A stretch of 64,000 nucleotides of DNA from Henricia sp. BOLD:AAB3569. Lineage: Eukaryota > Echinodermata > Asteroidea > Spinulosida > Echinasteridae. Made by a program: the position numbers and the translations under genes. The notes under the pieces were generated by a model. That model saw nothing but the letters and a program-made list of their open reading frames with translations. It searched no databases and was not told where the DNA came from. The stretch is from the NCBI GenBank assembly GCA_037783545.1, contig JBBELK010000111.1, positions 712,667 to 776,666 of the forward strand, read 5' to 3'. Positions 37,249 to 49,320 of the stretch are shown here, piece by piece. The number at the start of each line of letters is the position of its first letter. Positions within the stretch are counted from its first letter, which is position 1.

Positions 37249-40200
37249 AGGTCAAAGGTGTTGCTATATATTTGGATACCCCACCCTAGGTCCAAGTGTA
37301 ATACAGTTGACCACACGCGGATATCTTGTACCACTTTCAAATGGCAAGGCAAAATCTGTTAGACCAATAGGAAACGAGGTCAAAGGTCACGACCATATTT
37401 TTTGGATACACCACCCTAGGTCCAAGTGTAATACAGTTGACCACACGCAGATATCTTGTACCACTTTCAAATGGCAAGGCAAAATCTGTTAGACCAATAG
37501 GAAACGAGGTCAAAGGTCACGACCATATTTTTTGGATACACCACCCTAGGTCCAAGTGTAATACAGTTGACCACACGCAGATATCTTGTACCACTTTCAA
37601 ATGGCAAGGCAAAATCTGTTAGACCAATAGGAAACGAGGTCAAAGGTCACGACCATATTTTTTGGATACACCACCCTAGGTCCAAGTGTAATACAGTTGA
37701 CCACACGCAGATATCTTGTACCACTTTCAAATGGCAAGGCAAAATCTGTTAGACCAATAGGAAACGAGGTCAAAGGTCACGACCATATTTTTTGGATACA
37801 CCACCCTAGGTCCAAGTGTAATACAGTTGACCACACGCAGATATCTTGTACCACTTTCAAATGGCAAGGCAAAATCTGTTAGACCAATAGGAAACGAGGT
37901 CAAAGGTCACGACCATATTTTTTGGATACACCACCCTAGGTCCAAGTGTAATACAGTTGACCACACGCAGATATCTTGTACCACTTTCAAATGGCAAGGC
38001 AAAATCTGTTAGACCAATAGGAAACGAGGTCAAAGGTCACGACCATATTTTTTGGATACACCACCCTAGGTCCAAGTGTAATACAGTTGACCACACGCAG
38101 ATATCTTGTACCACTTTCAAATGGCAAGGCAAAATCTGTTAGACCAATAGGAAACGAGGTCAAAGGTCACGACCATATTTTTTGGATACACCACCCTAGG
38201 TCCAAGTGTAATACAGTTGACCACACGCAGATATCTTGTACCACTTTCAAATGGCAAGGCAAAATCTGTTAGACCAATAGGAAACGAGGTCAAAGGTCAC
38301 GACCATATTTTTGGATACACCACCCTAGGTCCAAGTGTAATACAGTTGACCACACGCAGATATCTTGTACCACTTTCAAATGGCAAGGCAAAATCTGTTA
38401 GACCAATAGGAAACGAGGTCAAAGGTCACGACCATATTTTTGGGATACACCACCCTAGGTCCAAGTGTAATACAGTTGACCACACGCAGATATCTTGTAC
38501 CACTTTCAAATGGCAAGGCAAAATCTGTTAGACCAATAGGAAACGAGGTCAAAGGTCACGACCATATTTTTGGGATACACCACCCTAGGTCCAAGTGTAA
38601 TACAGTTGACCACACGCAGATATCTTGTACCACTTTCAAATGGCAAGGCAAAATCTGTTAGACCAATAGGAAACGAGGTCAAAGGTCACGACCATATTTT
38701 TGGGATACACCACCCTAGGTCCAAGTGTAATACAGTTGACCACACGCAGATATCTTGTACCACTTTCAAATGGCAAGGCAAAATCTGTTAGACCAATAGG
38801 AAACGAGGTCAAAGGTCACGACCATATTTTTTGGATACACCACCCTAGGTCCAAGTGTAATACAGTTGACCACACGCAGATATCTTGTACCACTTTCAAA
38901 TGGCAAGGCAAAATCTGTTAGACCAATAGGAAACGAGGTCAAAGGTCACGACCATATTTTTTGGATACACCACCCAAGGTCCAAGTTTAATACAGTTGAC
39001 CACACGCAGATATCTTGTACCACTTTCAAATGGCAAGGCAAAATCTGTTAGACCAATAGGAAACGAGGTCAAAGGTCACGACCATATTTTTTGGATACAC
39101 CACCCTAGGTCCAAGTGTAATACAGTTGACCACACGCAGATATCTTGTACCACTTTCAAATGGCAAGGCAAAATCTGTTAGACCAATAGGAAACGAGGTC
39201 AAAGGTCACGACCATATTTTTGGGATACACCACCCTAGGTCCAAGTGTAATACAGTTGACCACACGCAGATATCTTGTACCACTTTCAAATGGCAAGGCA
39301 AAATCTGTTAGACCAATAGGAAACGAGGTCAAAGGTCACGACCATATTTTTGGGATACACCACCCTAGGTCCAAGTGTAATACAGTTGACCACATGCAGA
39401 TATCTTGTACCACTTTCAAATGGCAAGGCCAAATCTGTTAGACCAATAGGAAACGAGGTCAAAGGTCACGACCATATTTTTGGGATACACCACCCTAGGT
39501 CCAAGTGTAATACAGTTGACCACATGCAGATATCTTGTACCACTTTCAAATGGCAAGGCCAAATCTGTTAGACCAATAGGAAACGAGGTCAAAGGTCACG
39601 ACCATATTTTTTGGATACACCACCCTAGGTCCAAGTGTAATACAGTTGACCACATGCAGATATCTTGTACCACTTTCAAATGGCAAGGCCAAATCTGTTA
39701 GACCAATAGGAAACGAGGTCAAAGGTCACGACCATATTTTTTGGATACACCACCCTAGGTCCAAGTGTAATACAGTTGACCACATGCAGATATCTTGTAC
39801 CACTTTCAAATGGCAAGGCCAAATCTGTTAGACCAATAGGAAACGAGGTCAAAGGTCACGACCATATTTTTTGGATACACCACCCTAGGTCCAAGTGTAA
39901 TACAGTTGACCACATGCAGATATCTTGTACCACTTTCAAATGGCAAGGCCAAATCTGTTAGACCAATAGGAAACGAGGTCAAAGGTCACGACCATATTTT
40001 TTGGATACACCACCCTAGGTCCAAGTGTAATACAGTTGACCACATGCAGATATCTTGTACCACTTTCAAATGGCAAGGCCAAATCTGTTAGACCAATAGG
40101 AAACGAGGTCAAAGGTCACGACCATATTTTTTGGATACACCACCCTAGGTCCAAGTGTAATACAGTTGACCACATGCAGATATCTTGTACCACTTTCAAA

Positions 40201-40638
40201 TGGCAAGGCAAAATCTGTTAGACCAATAGGAAACGAGGTCAAAGGTCACGACCATATTTTTTGGATACACCACCCTAGGTCCAAGTGTAATACAGTTGAC
40301 CACATGCAGATATCTTGTACCACTTTCAAATGGCAAGGCAAAATCTGTTAGACCAATAGGAAACGAGGTCAAAGGTCACGACCATATTTTTTGGATACAC
40401 CACCCTAGGTCCAAGTGTAATACAGTTGACCACATGCAGATATCTTGTACCACTTTCAAATGGCAAGGCAAAATCTGTTAGACCAATAGGAAACGAGGTC
40501 AAAGGTCACGACCTAATTTGTTGGATACACCATCCTAGGTCCAAGTGTAATACAGTTGACCACATCCAGATATCTTGTAACACTTTCAAATGGCAAGGCA
40601 AAATCTCTTTGACCAATAGGAAACGAGGTCCAAGGTCA
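37249..40638 (+). repeat. Satellite array 11: 26 monomers with local subfamilies
   Basis: Monomers from 37307 to about 39300 carry ACACGCAG in place of ACATGCAG. Those at about 39400-40090 carry GGCCAAATCTG. A 1-bp T deletion near 38310 shifts the period once. This clustering indicates local homogenisation. Confidence 0.93.
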
Positions 40639-41122
40639 AGGGGTGTGCGCATCTCAAAGACACTTGTTAGTCATTGTATATGGCGAAGGAATCAAGATCG
40701 TAGTTCAAACGGTTGATTTTTGAATGATTTTTGAATATTGAATTTATTAAACTTCATACCCCTTTAATCTGACACGTGATGACGTCATCATGACGTCATT
40801 AGTACTGTGCACAACTTCACATAGTGACCAATGTCCATGTGAAGTTTGAAGTCAAGCATCAATGTGCAAGTGTCCGAAATAGCGTCTGAAAAAAGTGGAA
40901 GAAGGAAAAGAATAAACTAGACCTGTGTTCGTTCTTGACAACGTAATACATGGCTGTTCCCCTCCTTGTTAGTGAATAAATCAGATATTTGTTCAGGATG
41001 ACCTTTGTTAGTGATCTTATATGAATAAAATGCAACTGATCGTAGGTCAAAGCTGTTGTATGTTTTGTAAGTCGTGTTTTAAAGTTTAAATATTATAATG
41101 ACCCCTTTAATCTGACATGTAC
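40639..41122 (+). repeat. Satellite spacer 11 (rearranged)
   Basis: It departs from the other spacers from about 40940: the hairpin arm is mutated (AACGTAATACA) and the following 150 bp has small indels. Confidence 0.85.
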
Positions 41123-42563
41123 AGGTCAAAGGTGTTGCTATATGTTTGGATACCCCACCCTAGGTCCAAGTGTAATACAGTTGACCACATGCAGATATAT
41201 TGTACCACTTTCAAATGGCAAGGCAAAATCTGTTAGACCAATAGGAAACGAGGTCAAAGGTCACGACCATATTTTTTGGATACACCACCCTAGGTCCAAG
41301 TGTAATACAGTTGACCACATGCGGATATCTTGTACCACTTTCAAATGGCAAGGCAAAATCTGTTAGACCAATAGGAAACGAGGTCAAAGGTCACGACCAT
41401 ATTTTTTGGATACACCACCCTAGGTCCAAGTGTAATACAGTTGACCACATGCGGATATCTTGTACCACTTTCAAATGGAAAGGCAAAATCTGTTAGACCA
41501 ATAGGAAACGAGGTCAAAGGTCACGACCATATTTTTTGGATACACCACCCTAGGTCCAAGTGTAATACAGTTGACCACATGCGGATATCTTGTACCACTT
41601 TCAAATGGCAAGGCAAAATCTGTTAGACCAATAGGAAACGAGGTCAAAGGTCACGACCATATTTTTTGGATACACCACCCTAGGTCCAAGTGTAATACAG
41701 TTGACCACATGCAGATATCTTGTACCACTTTCAAATGGCAAGGCAAAATCTGTTAGACCAATAGGAAACGAGGTCAAAGGTCACGACCATATTTTTTGGA
41801 TACACCACCCTAGGTCCAAGTGTAATACAGTTGACCACATGCAGATATCTTGTACCACTTTCAAATGGCAAGGCAAAATCTGTTAGACCAATAGGAAACG
41901 AGGTCAAAGGTCACGACCATATTTTTTGGATACACCACCCTAGGTCCAAGTGTAATACAGTTGACCACATGCAGATATCTTGTACCACTTTCAAATGGCA
42001 AGGCAAAATCTGTTAGACCAATAGGAAACGAGGTCAAAGGTCACGACCATATTTTTTGGATACACCACCCTAGGTCCAAGTGTAATACAGTTGACCACAT
42101 GCAGATATCTTGTACCACTTTCAAATGGCAAGGCAAAATCTGTTAGACCAATAGGAAACGAGGTCAAAGGTCACGACCATATTTTTTGGATACACCACCC
42201 TAGGTCCAAGTGTAATACAGTTGACCACATGCAGATATCTTGTACCACTTTCAAATGGAAAGGCAAAATCTGTTAGACCAATAGGAAACGAGGTCAAAGG
42301 TCACGACCATATTTTTTGGATACACCACCCTAGGTCCAAGTGTAATACAGTTGACCACATGCAGATATCTTGTACCACTTTCAAATGGCAAGGCAAAATC
42401 TGTTAGACCAATATGAAACGAGGTCAAAGGTCACGACCATATTTTTTGGATACACCACCCTAGGTCCAAGTGTAATACAGTTGACCACATGCAGATATCT
42501 TGTACCACTTTCAAATGGCAAGGCAAAATCTGTTAGACCAATAGGAAACGAGGTCAAAGGTCA
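41123..42563 (+). repeat. Satellite array 12: 11 monomers
   Basis: This is the last array. Three monomers carry the ACATGCGG variant. Confidence 0.93.
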
Positions 42564-42840
42564 AGGGGTGTGCGCATCTCAAAGACCTTTGTTAGTCATC
42601 GTATATGCCGAAGGAATCAAGATCGTAGGTCAAACGGTTGATTTTTTATTGATTTTTGAATATTTAATTTATTAAACTTCATGCCCCTTTATTCTGACAC
42701 GTGATGACGTCATCATTACGTCATTAGTACTGTGCACTAATTCACATAGTGACCAATGTCCATGTGAAGTTTGAAGTCAATCATCATTGTGCAAGTGTCC
42801 GAAATAGCGTCTGAAAAAAGTGGAAAAAGAAAAAGTAAAA
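42564..42840 (+). repeat. Satellite spacer 12, first half
   Basis: It starts as the other spacers do and then runs directly into the hairpin array instead of returning to monomers. Confidence 0.88.
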
Positions 42841-43570
42841 AAAAAAATATCGTAACGAAAACAAAGGCTGTTCCGACCGTATCGGAACAGCCAAAAAAAG
42901 AAGAAAAAAAATAAATATTAACGAAAACAAAGGCTGTTCCGACCGTATCGGAACAGCCAAAAAACCGTAACGAAAACAAAGGCTGTTCTGACCCGAATCG
43001 GTACAGCCAACAAAGGCTGTTCCGACCGCATCGGAACAGCCAAAAAAATCTTAACGAAAACAAGGCTGTTCCGACCGCATCGGAACAGCCAATAAAAACA
43101 AAATCGTAACGAAAACAAAGGCTGTTCCTGACCGTGTCGGAACAGCCAACAAAGGCTGTTCCGACCGCATCGGAACAGCCAAAAAAACGTAACGAAAAAA
43201 AAGGCTGTTCGGACCGCATCGGAACAGCCAACAAAGGCTGTTCCGACCGCATCGGAACAGCCAAAAAACCGTAACGAAAACAAAGGCTGTTCCGACCGCA
43301 TCGGAACAGCCAAAAATAAAATAAAAACAAAAACAAAAACAAATCGTAACGAAAACAAAGGCTGTTCCTGACCGTGTCGGAACAGCCAATAAAATAAAAC
43401 AAAAAATGAACAAATCGTAACGAAAACAAATGCTGTTCCGACCGCATCGAAACGGCCAATACAAAACAATCGAACCGAAAATAAAGGATGTTCCCGCCGG
43501 CCCGTATCGGAACAAATAAAAAATAAAAAATCGAAACGAAAACAGAGGCTGTTCCCGCCCGTGTCCATGC
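42841..43570. repeat. Array of about 12-14 GGCTGTTCC hairpins
   Basis: Units of about 50 bp contain GGCTGTTCC, a 9-bp loop such as GACCGCATC, then GGAACAGCC, separated by A-rich AACGAAAACAAA linkers. Twelve are complete or nearly so (from about 42866) and two at the right end are decayed. The - strand is open in all three frames (305, 227 and 173 codons) because the unit lacks stops; no coding is inferred. The same hairpin occurs once or twice in the long satellite spacers. Confidence 0.92.
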
Positions 43571-46500
43571 ATTTTTTGTGTTGAGTGAACGGTAAAAACA
43601 AATAATTTGCAAACGGTTTTTTAAAGCAGCTTCAGTTTTCAAATACTCCCACAAAGGTACAATTTTACACGGGAAAAAGGGTGGTGTTTGTTTACCATTG
43701 CTATCAACACTAAAATAATTAAGTAGTTGATCGGGGCTTCAGACCTTGTGTACAAAACATTATGATACAGGCTGAAAGTGTTTTCTCACAAAATCTTAAA
43801 TTTGTCTAACACTCAAAATTTGATTTTGTTCATCAAGTCTGCACTTACCGATGCTTGATGGGTCAAAAAAGTAAAGAAACAAAATTTGATCAACCTCTCA
43901 ACTCTGACCGCTTTAAGAATCCGTAGGGAGTTCAGAATCTATGGTGAAGAAAAAGATGCACGAGTGTATGCATAAATAGTGAAAGTATATAAAATTCTTA
44001 CCTGAGAAAACTCCATGCGACAGCACAGTAATCAATACCAATGGTACGATGCAGCGATCAGCGAACATGTTGCTTTTCAACGCAATGTTTGGTAAAAGCC
44101 CCAAGAAGCCAAACTCTCAGACAATGAGTGAATCGTTGCCGGAATCTGGATTGGAGATTGCACCACCAGCGCTGCAAATACGGTCCTTTCTTCGGAGTAA
44201 AGCGTTGATTTTGCTCAGATGAAAAATTGGAAACTTAACTACGGTTTGACGTAACCCTTATGGTTCCATGACAATTGTATACCAAATAAAACACACCAAC
44301 AGCAACACATGAAGCGGGCTCTTTCAGTGCTCGTTACTTCGACAAGTGAAGTACGAAAAAAATCCCCACTTAAACGAATGAAGTGAAGTTCAATGGGGAT
44401 TCTACCGATCCATTACCAAAATGAGGAGTCACGTATTGTATTGTTAAAGGAATGCCACACATTCAAAGAACAAATAAAAACACGCTGAGTACTGTTTAAC
44501 AAACACATTACATTGGATACATATTGCATTCACACCATCGTACTTTACACTATTTGCACCACTCCTAAACGTTAGAGGGCGACGGCAACTATCAGTCAGA
44601 GATTTTAACTGGAACGCGGAGGACGTCTCTCTGTAGGTCTCCGGGAATTTGGAACAGCAGCCACCGGGAAATCCAATGGGCGTAACCGATAAGTTTTAGT
44701 ATAGTAATGGTGGTGGTGTTTTTTTAAAAAAAAAATTTCTGGATAATATTAGTGAGATATTTTGGAAATTGTGTGAGGTTTTATTGAATTTTCGGTACCG
44801 ATATCGGTTTTGTACAACGTTGGTGAGGGTCGCTTTTACCGTAGCACCAAACCACGGTCTCTGCCCTTTCGTTTTATTTCCCGGTCTTGATTACGCTACG
44901 GGAAAATGTCGGTTAATCGTGTGGTTTTTCATGCGGCTTTGGGTATTATTATGCACGTTATTGGTTTGAAAATTGCATGCAATTCGTGCAGGTCTGTTGG
45001 GAATGCACCCCCCTTTGTTCTTCGCGTTGTTTTCCTGCATTCCGCTCTGCAAAATTTGCATATCAATGGGGTGCACAATTGCGGTGCATTCGAAATCGTG
45101 GCACGTAGCGCTTATAGATCATGGCTTTGACGAACTCGGCACTACACGGCAAGTGAAAGAATCGTCAATGGTGGTGAGTACGGCAAAAATGAGGAGTTTG
45201 CCCTGTCAAGACTATTTTTGTAAAGGTGTCCCTTTCAGTGCTGAAACCCCTGTTCCGCACAAATTTTGCCTTGTTATGGGGTTTTCTCTTTTCTGCCTAA
45301 TGGGAAAATTAGTGTTGGCATTGAAGTAAAATCTTACCATGTTGCAGTTATATTTGCAGTTGTTTTTTAGTTTGTTTGTATCTCGGGAAGAATTTTTCAT
45401 TTTGACCGCGGCATGTTTTAACATGCGGTCATAACAAGGCAGACACGAGGCGGTCACGTGTAAAATTATCCCCGTTTCATCCGCCGATTTTATTTCTAGA
45501 CACCAATTAATGATACAAGTAATTGGGGCAAGAATTGAGAAGTTGACCATGGCCTCAGGCCCTGTGAACAGACATTTGGGACAGGCTGAAATGTCTAGGT
45601 GTTTTATCCAAAATCAAATGTTCCCTCTCGAACATTGACCTTTCTTTCAATCCTTCACTTGCAAAATAATAAATGCTTGATGAATCATTTTAAAGAAATG
45701 TCTGAGCAACTTCTCAAACTCTTACTGTGAGTTTGCTCAATTAAATGCTCGTCCATACTCGGCTCGTCGCATGTTTACATTTGACTGAGACTTCCCTTGC
45801 CTCTCAAAGGTTTGGTTTTCGCCATATTAACTGGAGGCGGTCATGCGTTACGCATCAAAATGTTTCTCTTCTCATAATTCAGTTTTAAAAGGGATTTGCG
45901 AAATGGCCAAAGGCCTCGTTAAATGTTTCAAACTGAAAAATCACGGTATTTGCCCTAACTAGGTATGGACATTTCACGGAAAGTGCCGTTAATATATATA
46001 TTCTGCAGCAGAGTCTGTTAGAACAATTTTCATCGCGTTGTGAGATTACATGTAGTTGGAAGGATTTCCTTTGAAAATAGGCCTATATATGGCGATTTTC
46101 CCAAGTTTTCGGTTGTTTTACCTTTCGTAGATAAGGTTATGTTAACGCAGATGTATTGGGCCCGTTATTGGAGTACAAGTGAGTTTAAGGAGGTGGCTAA
46201 TGGGTGGCCAATAGTTAATTCAATTTTAGTAGACGTGTGCAATCGTGAGTGGTCCTATGCGATGTAGGTTAAAACAGAGCATACATGAAATGAGTAGCCC
46301 TATTTTAGTTGAAGTAGTATCAAGCCGTAGACCGTACATACGTAACCCCGACAACATACCGTAAGGGGTAATTAGTGAGTACGATGGGGACAGTTCGTGA
46401 AATGACCGTCAATACTGAAATGGTGTAGACATTTTGCGGTTTTCCTGTAAATGCATTTACACGCAACCGTTAATTGCGGCAGAAGCGTGGCAACTTTCGG

Positions 46501-48149
46501 GCATTTATTTACAGAGCAGGATTAGTGTCGTATTTTGGGCGAAATAGGCCTAAATAGTTTGAGCCGTTTATGTAAGTAGTTTCAGCCGAAGCAGTAATTT
46601 GAGGCAATTTGATGTTGTATGATTTCATGCAAGTTTTCTACTTTACCGATACAGATTCCCATATTCGGAGTCTCGCCCTACCCATGACACTGGATTCTAC
46701 GTCCATCACCCTGCATGAAGAGACAAGATAGAGGGCTTCTTCTCGAGCGGTGACACAGGGTGACAATTAGGCGTCAAAGTGTGGCAGGTCCAGAACATAC
46801 TGGGTGCTTACTCTGCCTTAGTGTCGAAAAGAAAATACAAAGTGTTTTGTGTGGGTGTGTTGAGTTATTTCTCGGTGGTTTTTTGCGCAACGTACCTTAG
46901 CGCAGGTTCCTTAGCAGGAGTATGTCCCAAGTCCCCGTGGTCATGCCTTTTGGTTTAGTTTGGGTATTTGGTACCAAGGAAAGGCCCCGAAATACGGTTA
47001 ATTCATATAAATGTGTTTTCGACAATATATTGAGCCCCATTGATTTTAAATGCCAAATTAAAGTGACCTACCTGGTTATCGAATTATTGTGTTTTGATTT
47101 TAAGCGGAGAATACCTTGGGATTTGTATTTAAAAAAAAACAAAAAAAAAAACCACACATTTAAACTTACAGGACAATTACCGTGTGGTACACATGCATTT
47201 TGATATCATCGCAAAATGTTCAGCTCGCAAGGAAGCATGTTTAAGATAAGTCTCGAAGTACTTTCGAGGACGGGGGTCTCGGTTGTCTTTTGGTGGTGAA
47301 ATTTGCAAAGTGGCGCATGACAGTTGGTGTCAGCCGCCAGGGAGAGGGATCTGCTACACTAACAGTGTAGTGGTGTTTTAAGGTTGAATATCAGGCTGTG
47401 TTCGTATTCGCGCGTCAATCGTGGAGGACGGCGATAAGTTAGCGTTTAAGCTCGTCAACCGCCCCTATGGCCATGCATTACCAGAGCGTGTTTTCACATT
47501 CTAAGGTGTCTAGTAGCCATGTAACATGTTTGCGCGGCAATATTCATAATTCGTTTGCATCATGGCTAGGAACGTTGTTGCCTTGGCGAGAGCTGGTCAC
47601 GGTGATCGGCGCACCGCGCTCGTTTAGTGGTAGCGTACATTTTGTTTCAACCAGGGATCTGTTTTGAAAAACAGTCCCAGCATTTTCATATTGAATATCC
47701 TTGGTCGGATGAGCTGCGGTTGATTTTAGCGAAATGTAGTGGTCTTCTTCAGTAGCGAACACTTGTACTGCGTATATAAGTGTTCTCCCATAGGAATTGT
47801 GGAAGATTTCAGCTGCGACTTTAAAAAACAAAAAAAAAATCTTTTGATAAATTTCGGACCAACGGAGAGGTTAGTTTTATTGTATGTGTGTCCCATTTAT
47901 AAATTGAGTTATACTGGTAGGTTTACTGCTTGAGGCAATCTATTCGCAGGGGAAATTTCATGAAAATGTGACAGGGGTTGGTGAGGCCCCGTATCTCAGA
48001 TATCCGCGTCCGGTTCTGGTGTCGGGCTGCGTAGCCAGTGGTGTACATGTAAGTAACCAACAGGACGTCGGCAAGGCTAATTGTTTCCGGTCCGTTCCCG
48101 GCTGCCTCTGCCTGTCACGGTTTGTGAACCGACCAGTCTTGTTACCGAC
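43571..48149. other. No recognisable gene; diverged dispersed repeats
   Basis: About 43735-43915 and 45545-45735 look like diverged copies of one repeat (shared GACAGGCTGAAA-type and CAACTTCTCAAACTCT-type motifs). A small inverted repeat, ACTTCGACAAGTGAAGT, with its relatives lies at about 44335-44400. Short ORFs have no domains. Confidence 0.4.
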
Positions 48150-48350
48150 GAGATATAAAGTCACTGACTCGCAATACTCGTGCGAAAACTTGAGGTTGCA
48201 GGTTCGAGAACCGTCGGGGGCCTGTGCATTAGAGCAGGGCGCTTTAGCGCGTGTGCTCCATCCTTCGGATGGGATGCGCAGCTGTTGGTCTTGTGTGTTA
48301 AGAAACGCACTTTGGTGATCCCAGAGCATTATTTGGCGAATTCAAGTGGC
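48150..48350 (+). mobile_element. Probable tRNA-derived SINE
   Basis: A tRNA-like head, with GTCACTGACTCGCAATACTC and a B box GGTTCGAGAACC at 48201-48212, is followed by CATCCTTCGGATGGGATG and a TGATCCCAGAG motif near 48316. Such a body is common in SINEs of marine invertebrates. The ends are approximate. Confidence 0.5.
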
Positions 48351-49320
48351 GGACGCTTGTATGGCACTTGTCTGCACTGGGATGCTCCTGGTGCTGTTGC
48401 CATTAGCGTTGTCGCTGCCATCAGAAGATCACCGGTACCATTTCGCTTCAGCCAGGGCCCAGTTTTATTGAGCTGTTTGAGCGCTGGCTGAGAGCGTGTG
48501 CTTGCTGTGGCAGAAAGTTGAGGCCTTTTTGCAACCGCGGCGTGCTTGGGAACCGTCATTGTTGCGTCACTAGCTTGGTTAAGGCACGTTTTCAGTTTCT
48601 TACCATTAACGATGTCTATGAGATGTCCTGATGCTCGGTTAACGGAACGTGGGCTGTTGAACGGCTCTATAAATTTGGCCCCAAGTAACCGCCTCGCTTG
48701 GGTGCCGATCCTATCGGCGGTTGGATTGTGGCATTTCCCCCTGGCATCCCCCTATGTCGCTGGGGTTAGCGAGGTAGTTGGGATTGGGCGTCTTGCCCAC
48801 GGACGCAAGTAGGGCTTTGGCCCACATAGCCCTTCGATCACGAGCACGGTTGTGTGTCTGCGGGACCCCTCGTGCTCCCAACGTCTCTCGTGAAGAGCTG
48901 GTTAGGTAAGACTTGAGGCTGTGTATGGTGTATCAACGCGTGTATGGGTTTACGGTAGCACCATGTGGACCTCTTTTGACTCGTGCATGATGATGCAGGG
49001 CTATAAGTACTGGTTGAGGTCATTCAGTGTACAATGTGTGCACTGAAGCGGAATGGCTTGGATTGATGAGGCGTGGTTGTGCTAGGATCCTAATCTTGTG
49101 GTTGGCTGTGGTGTGCTCATTGCCTTTTCCTCGTAGGTTTGCTGAGGCTTGCGAGCGAATGCAATGGGCACTTTGGATAAATCATTGGTTTCAGTGCCAA
49201 AGTTTTATATGACTGGTCTCTATTTGAGGTCTGCCAATGTGCGGAATCTACGCTTTGTGAGAGAATATCCATTTACCGGACGGGTTTACCTCTGTTTTGA
49301 TACCGAAGGTCTTTATTCGG
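48351..49320. other. No recognisable gene up to the BEL element
   Basis: GC is somewhat higher than in the preceding region, with short ORFs on both strands and none convincing. Unrecognised exons cannot be excluded. The last five bases, TTCGG, are the BEL target site. Confidence 0.4.

Larger units (their letters stand above)
15681..42563 (+). repeat. Two-level satellite: 130-bp monomers in 13 arrays with spacers
   Basis: About 159 monomers of 130 bp (start taken at GTTGACCACATGCAG) occur in 13 arrays of 1, 6, 8, 10, 12, 8, 12, 25, 27, 7, 6, 26 and 11 copies. They are interrupted by related spacers of about 466-607 bp. Monomers differ by a few bases. Each carries CCAATAGGAAACG, the perfect direct repeat AGGTCAAAGGTCA and CCAAGTG. 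Copy numbers come from positions of the repeated start motif. The 61-codon frames that recur every 130 bp are a by-product of repetition: 130 is not a multiple of 3, so no frame stays open across monomers. Confidence 0.95.

Noticed and set aside
16298..42563. About 140 recurring 61-codon ORFs (MTTCRYLVPLSNGKAK type)
   Set aside because: They span a monomer join, overlap one another, recur every 130 bp and end at a stop in the repeat. 130 is not divisible by 3, so no frame persists. They are a repetition artefact.
15681..42563. CRISPR array
   Set aside because: The repeats are head-to-tail with no unique spacers of constant length, the period is 130 bp and the context is animal DNA.
42737..43654. 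305-codon ORF on the - strand
   Set aside because: All three - frames are open over the hairpin array, and its residues simply repeat the unit (FRCGRNSLCFRY type). There is no domain.
47958..48329. Overlapping 123- and 116-codon ORFs on both strands
   Set aside because: They overlap the probable SINE and each other. Neither has recognisable content.
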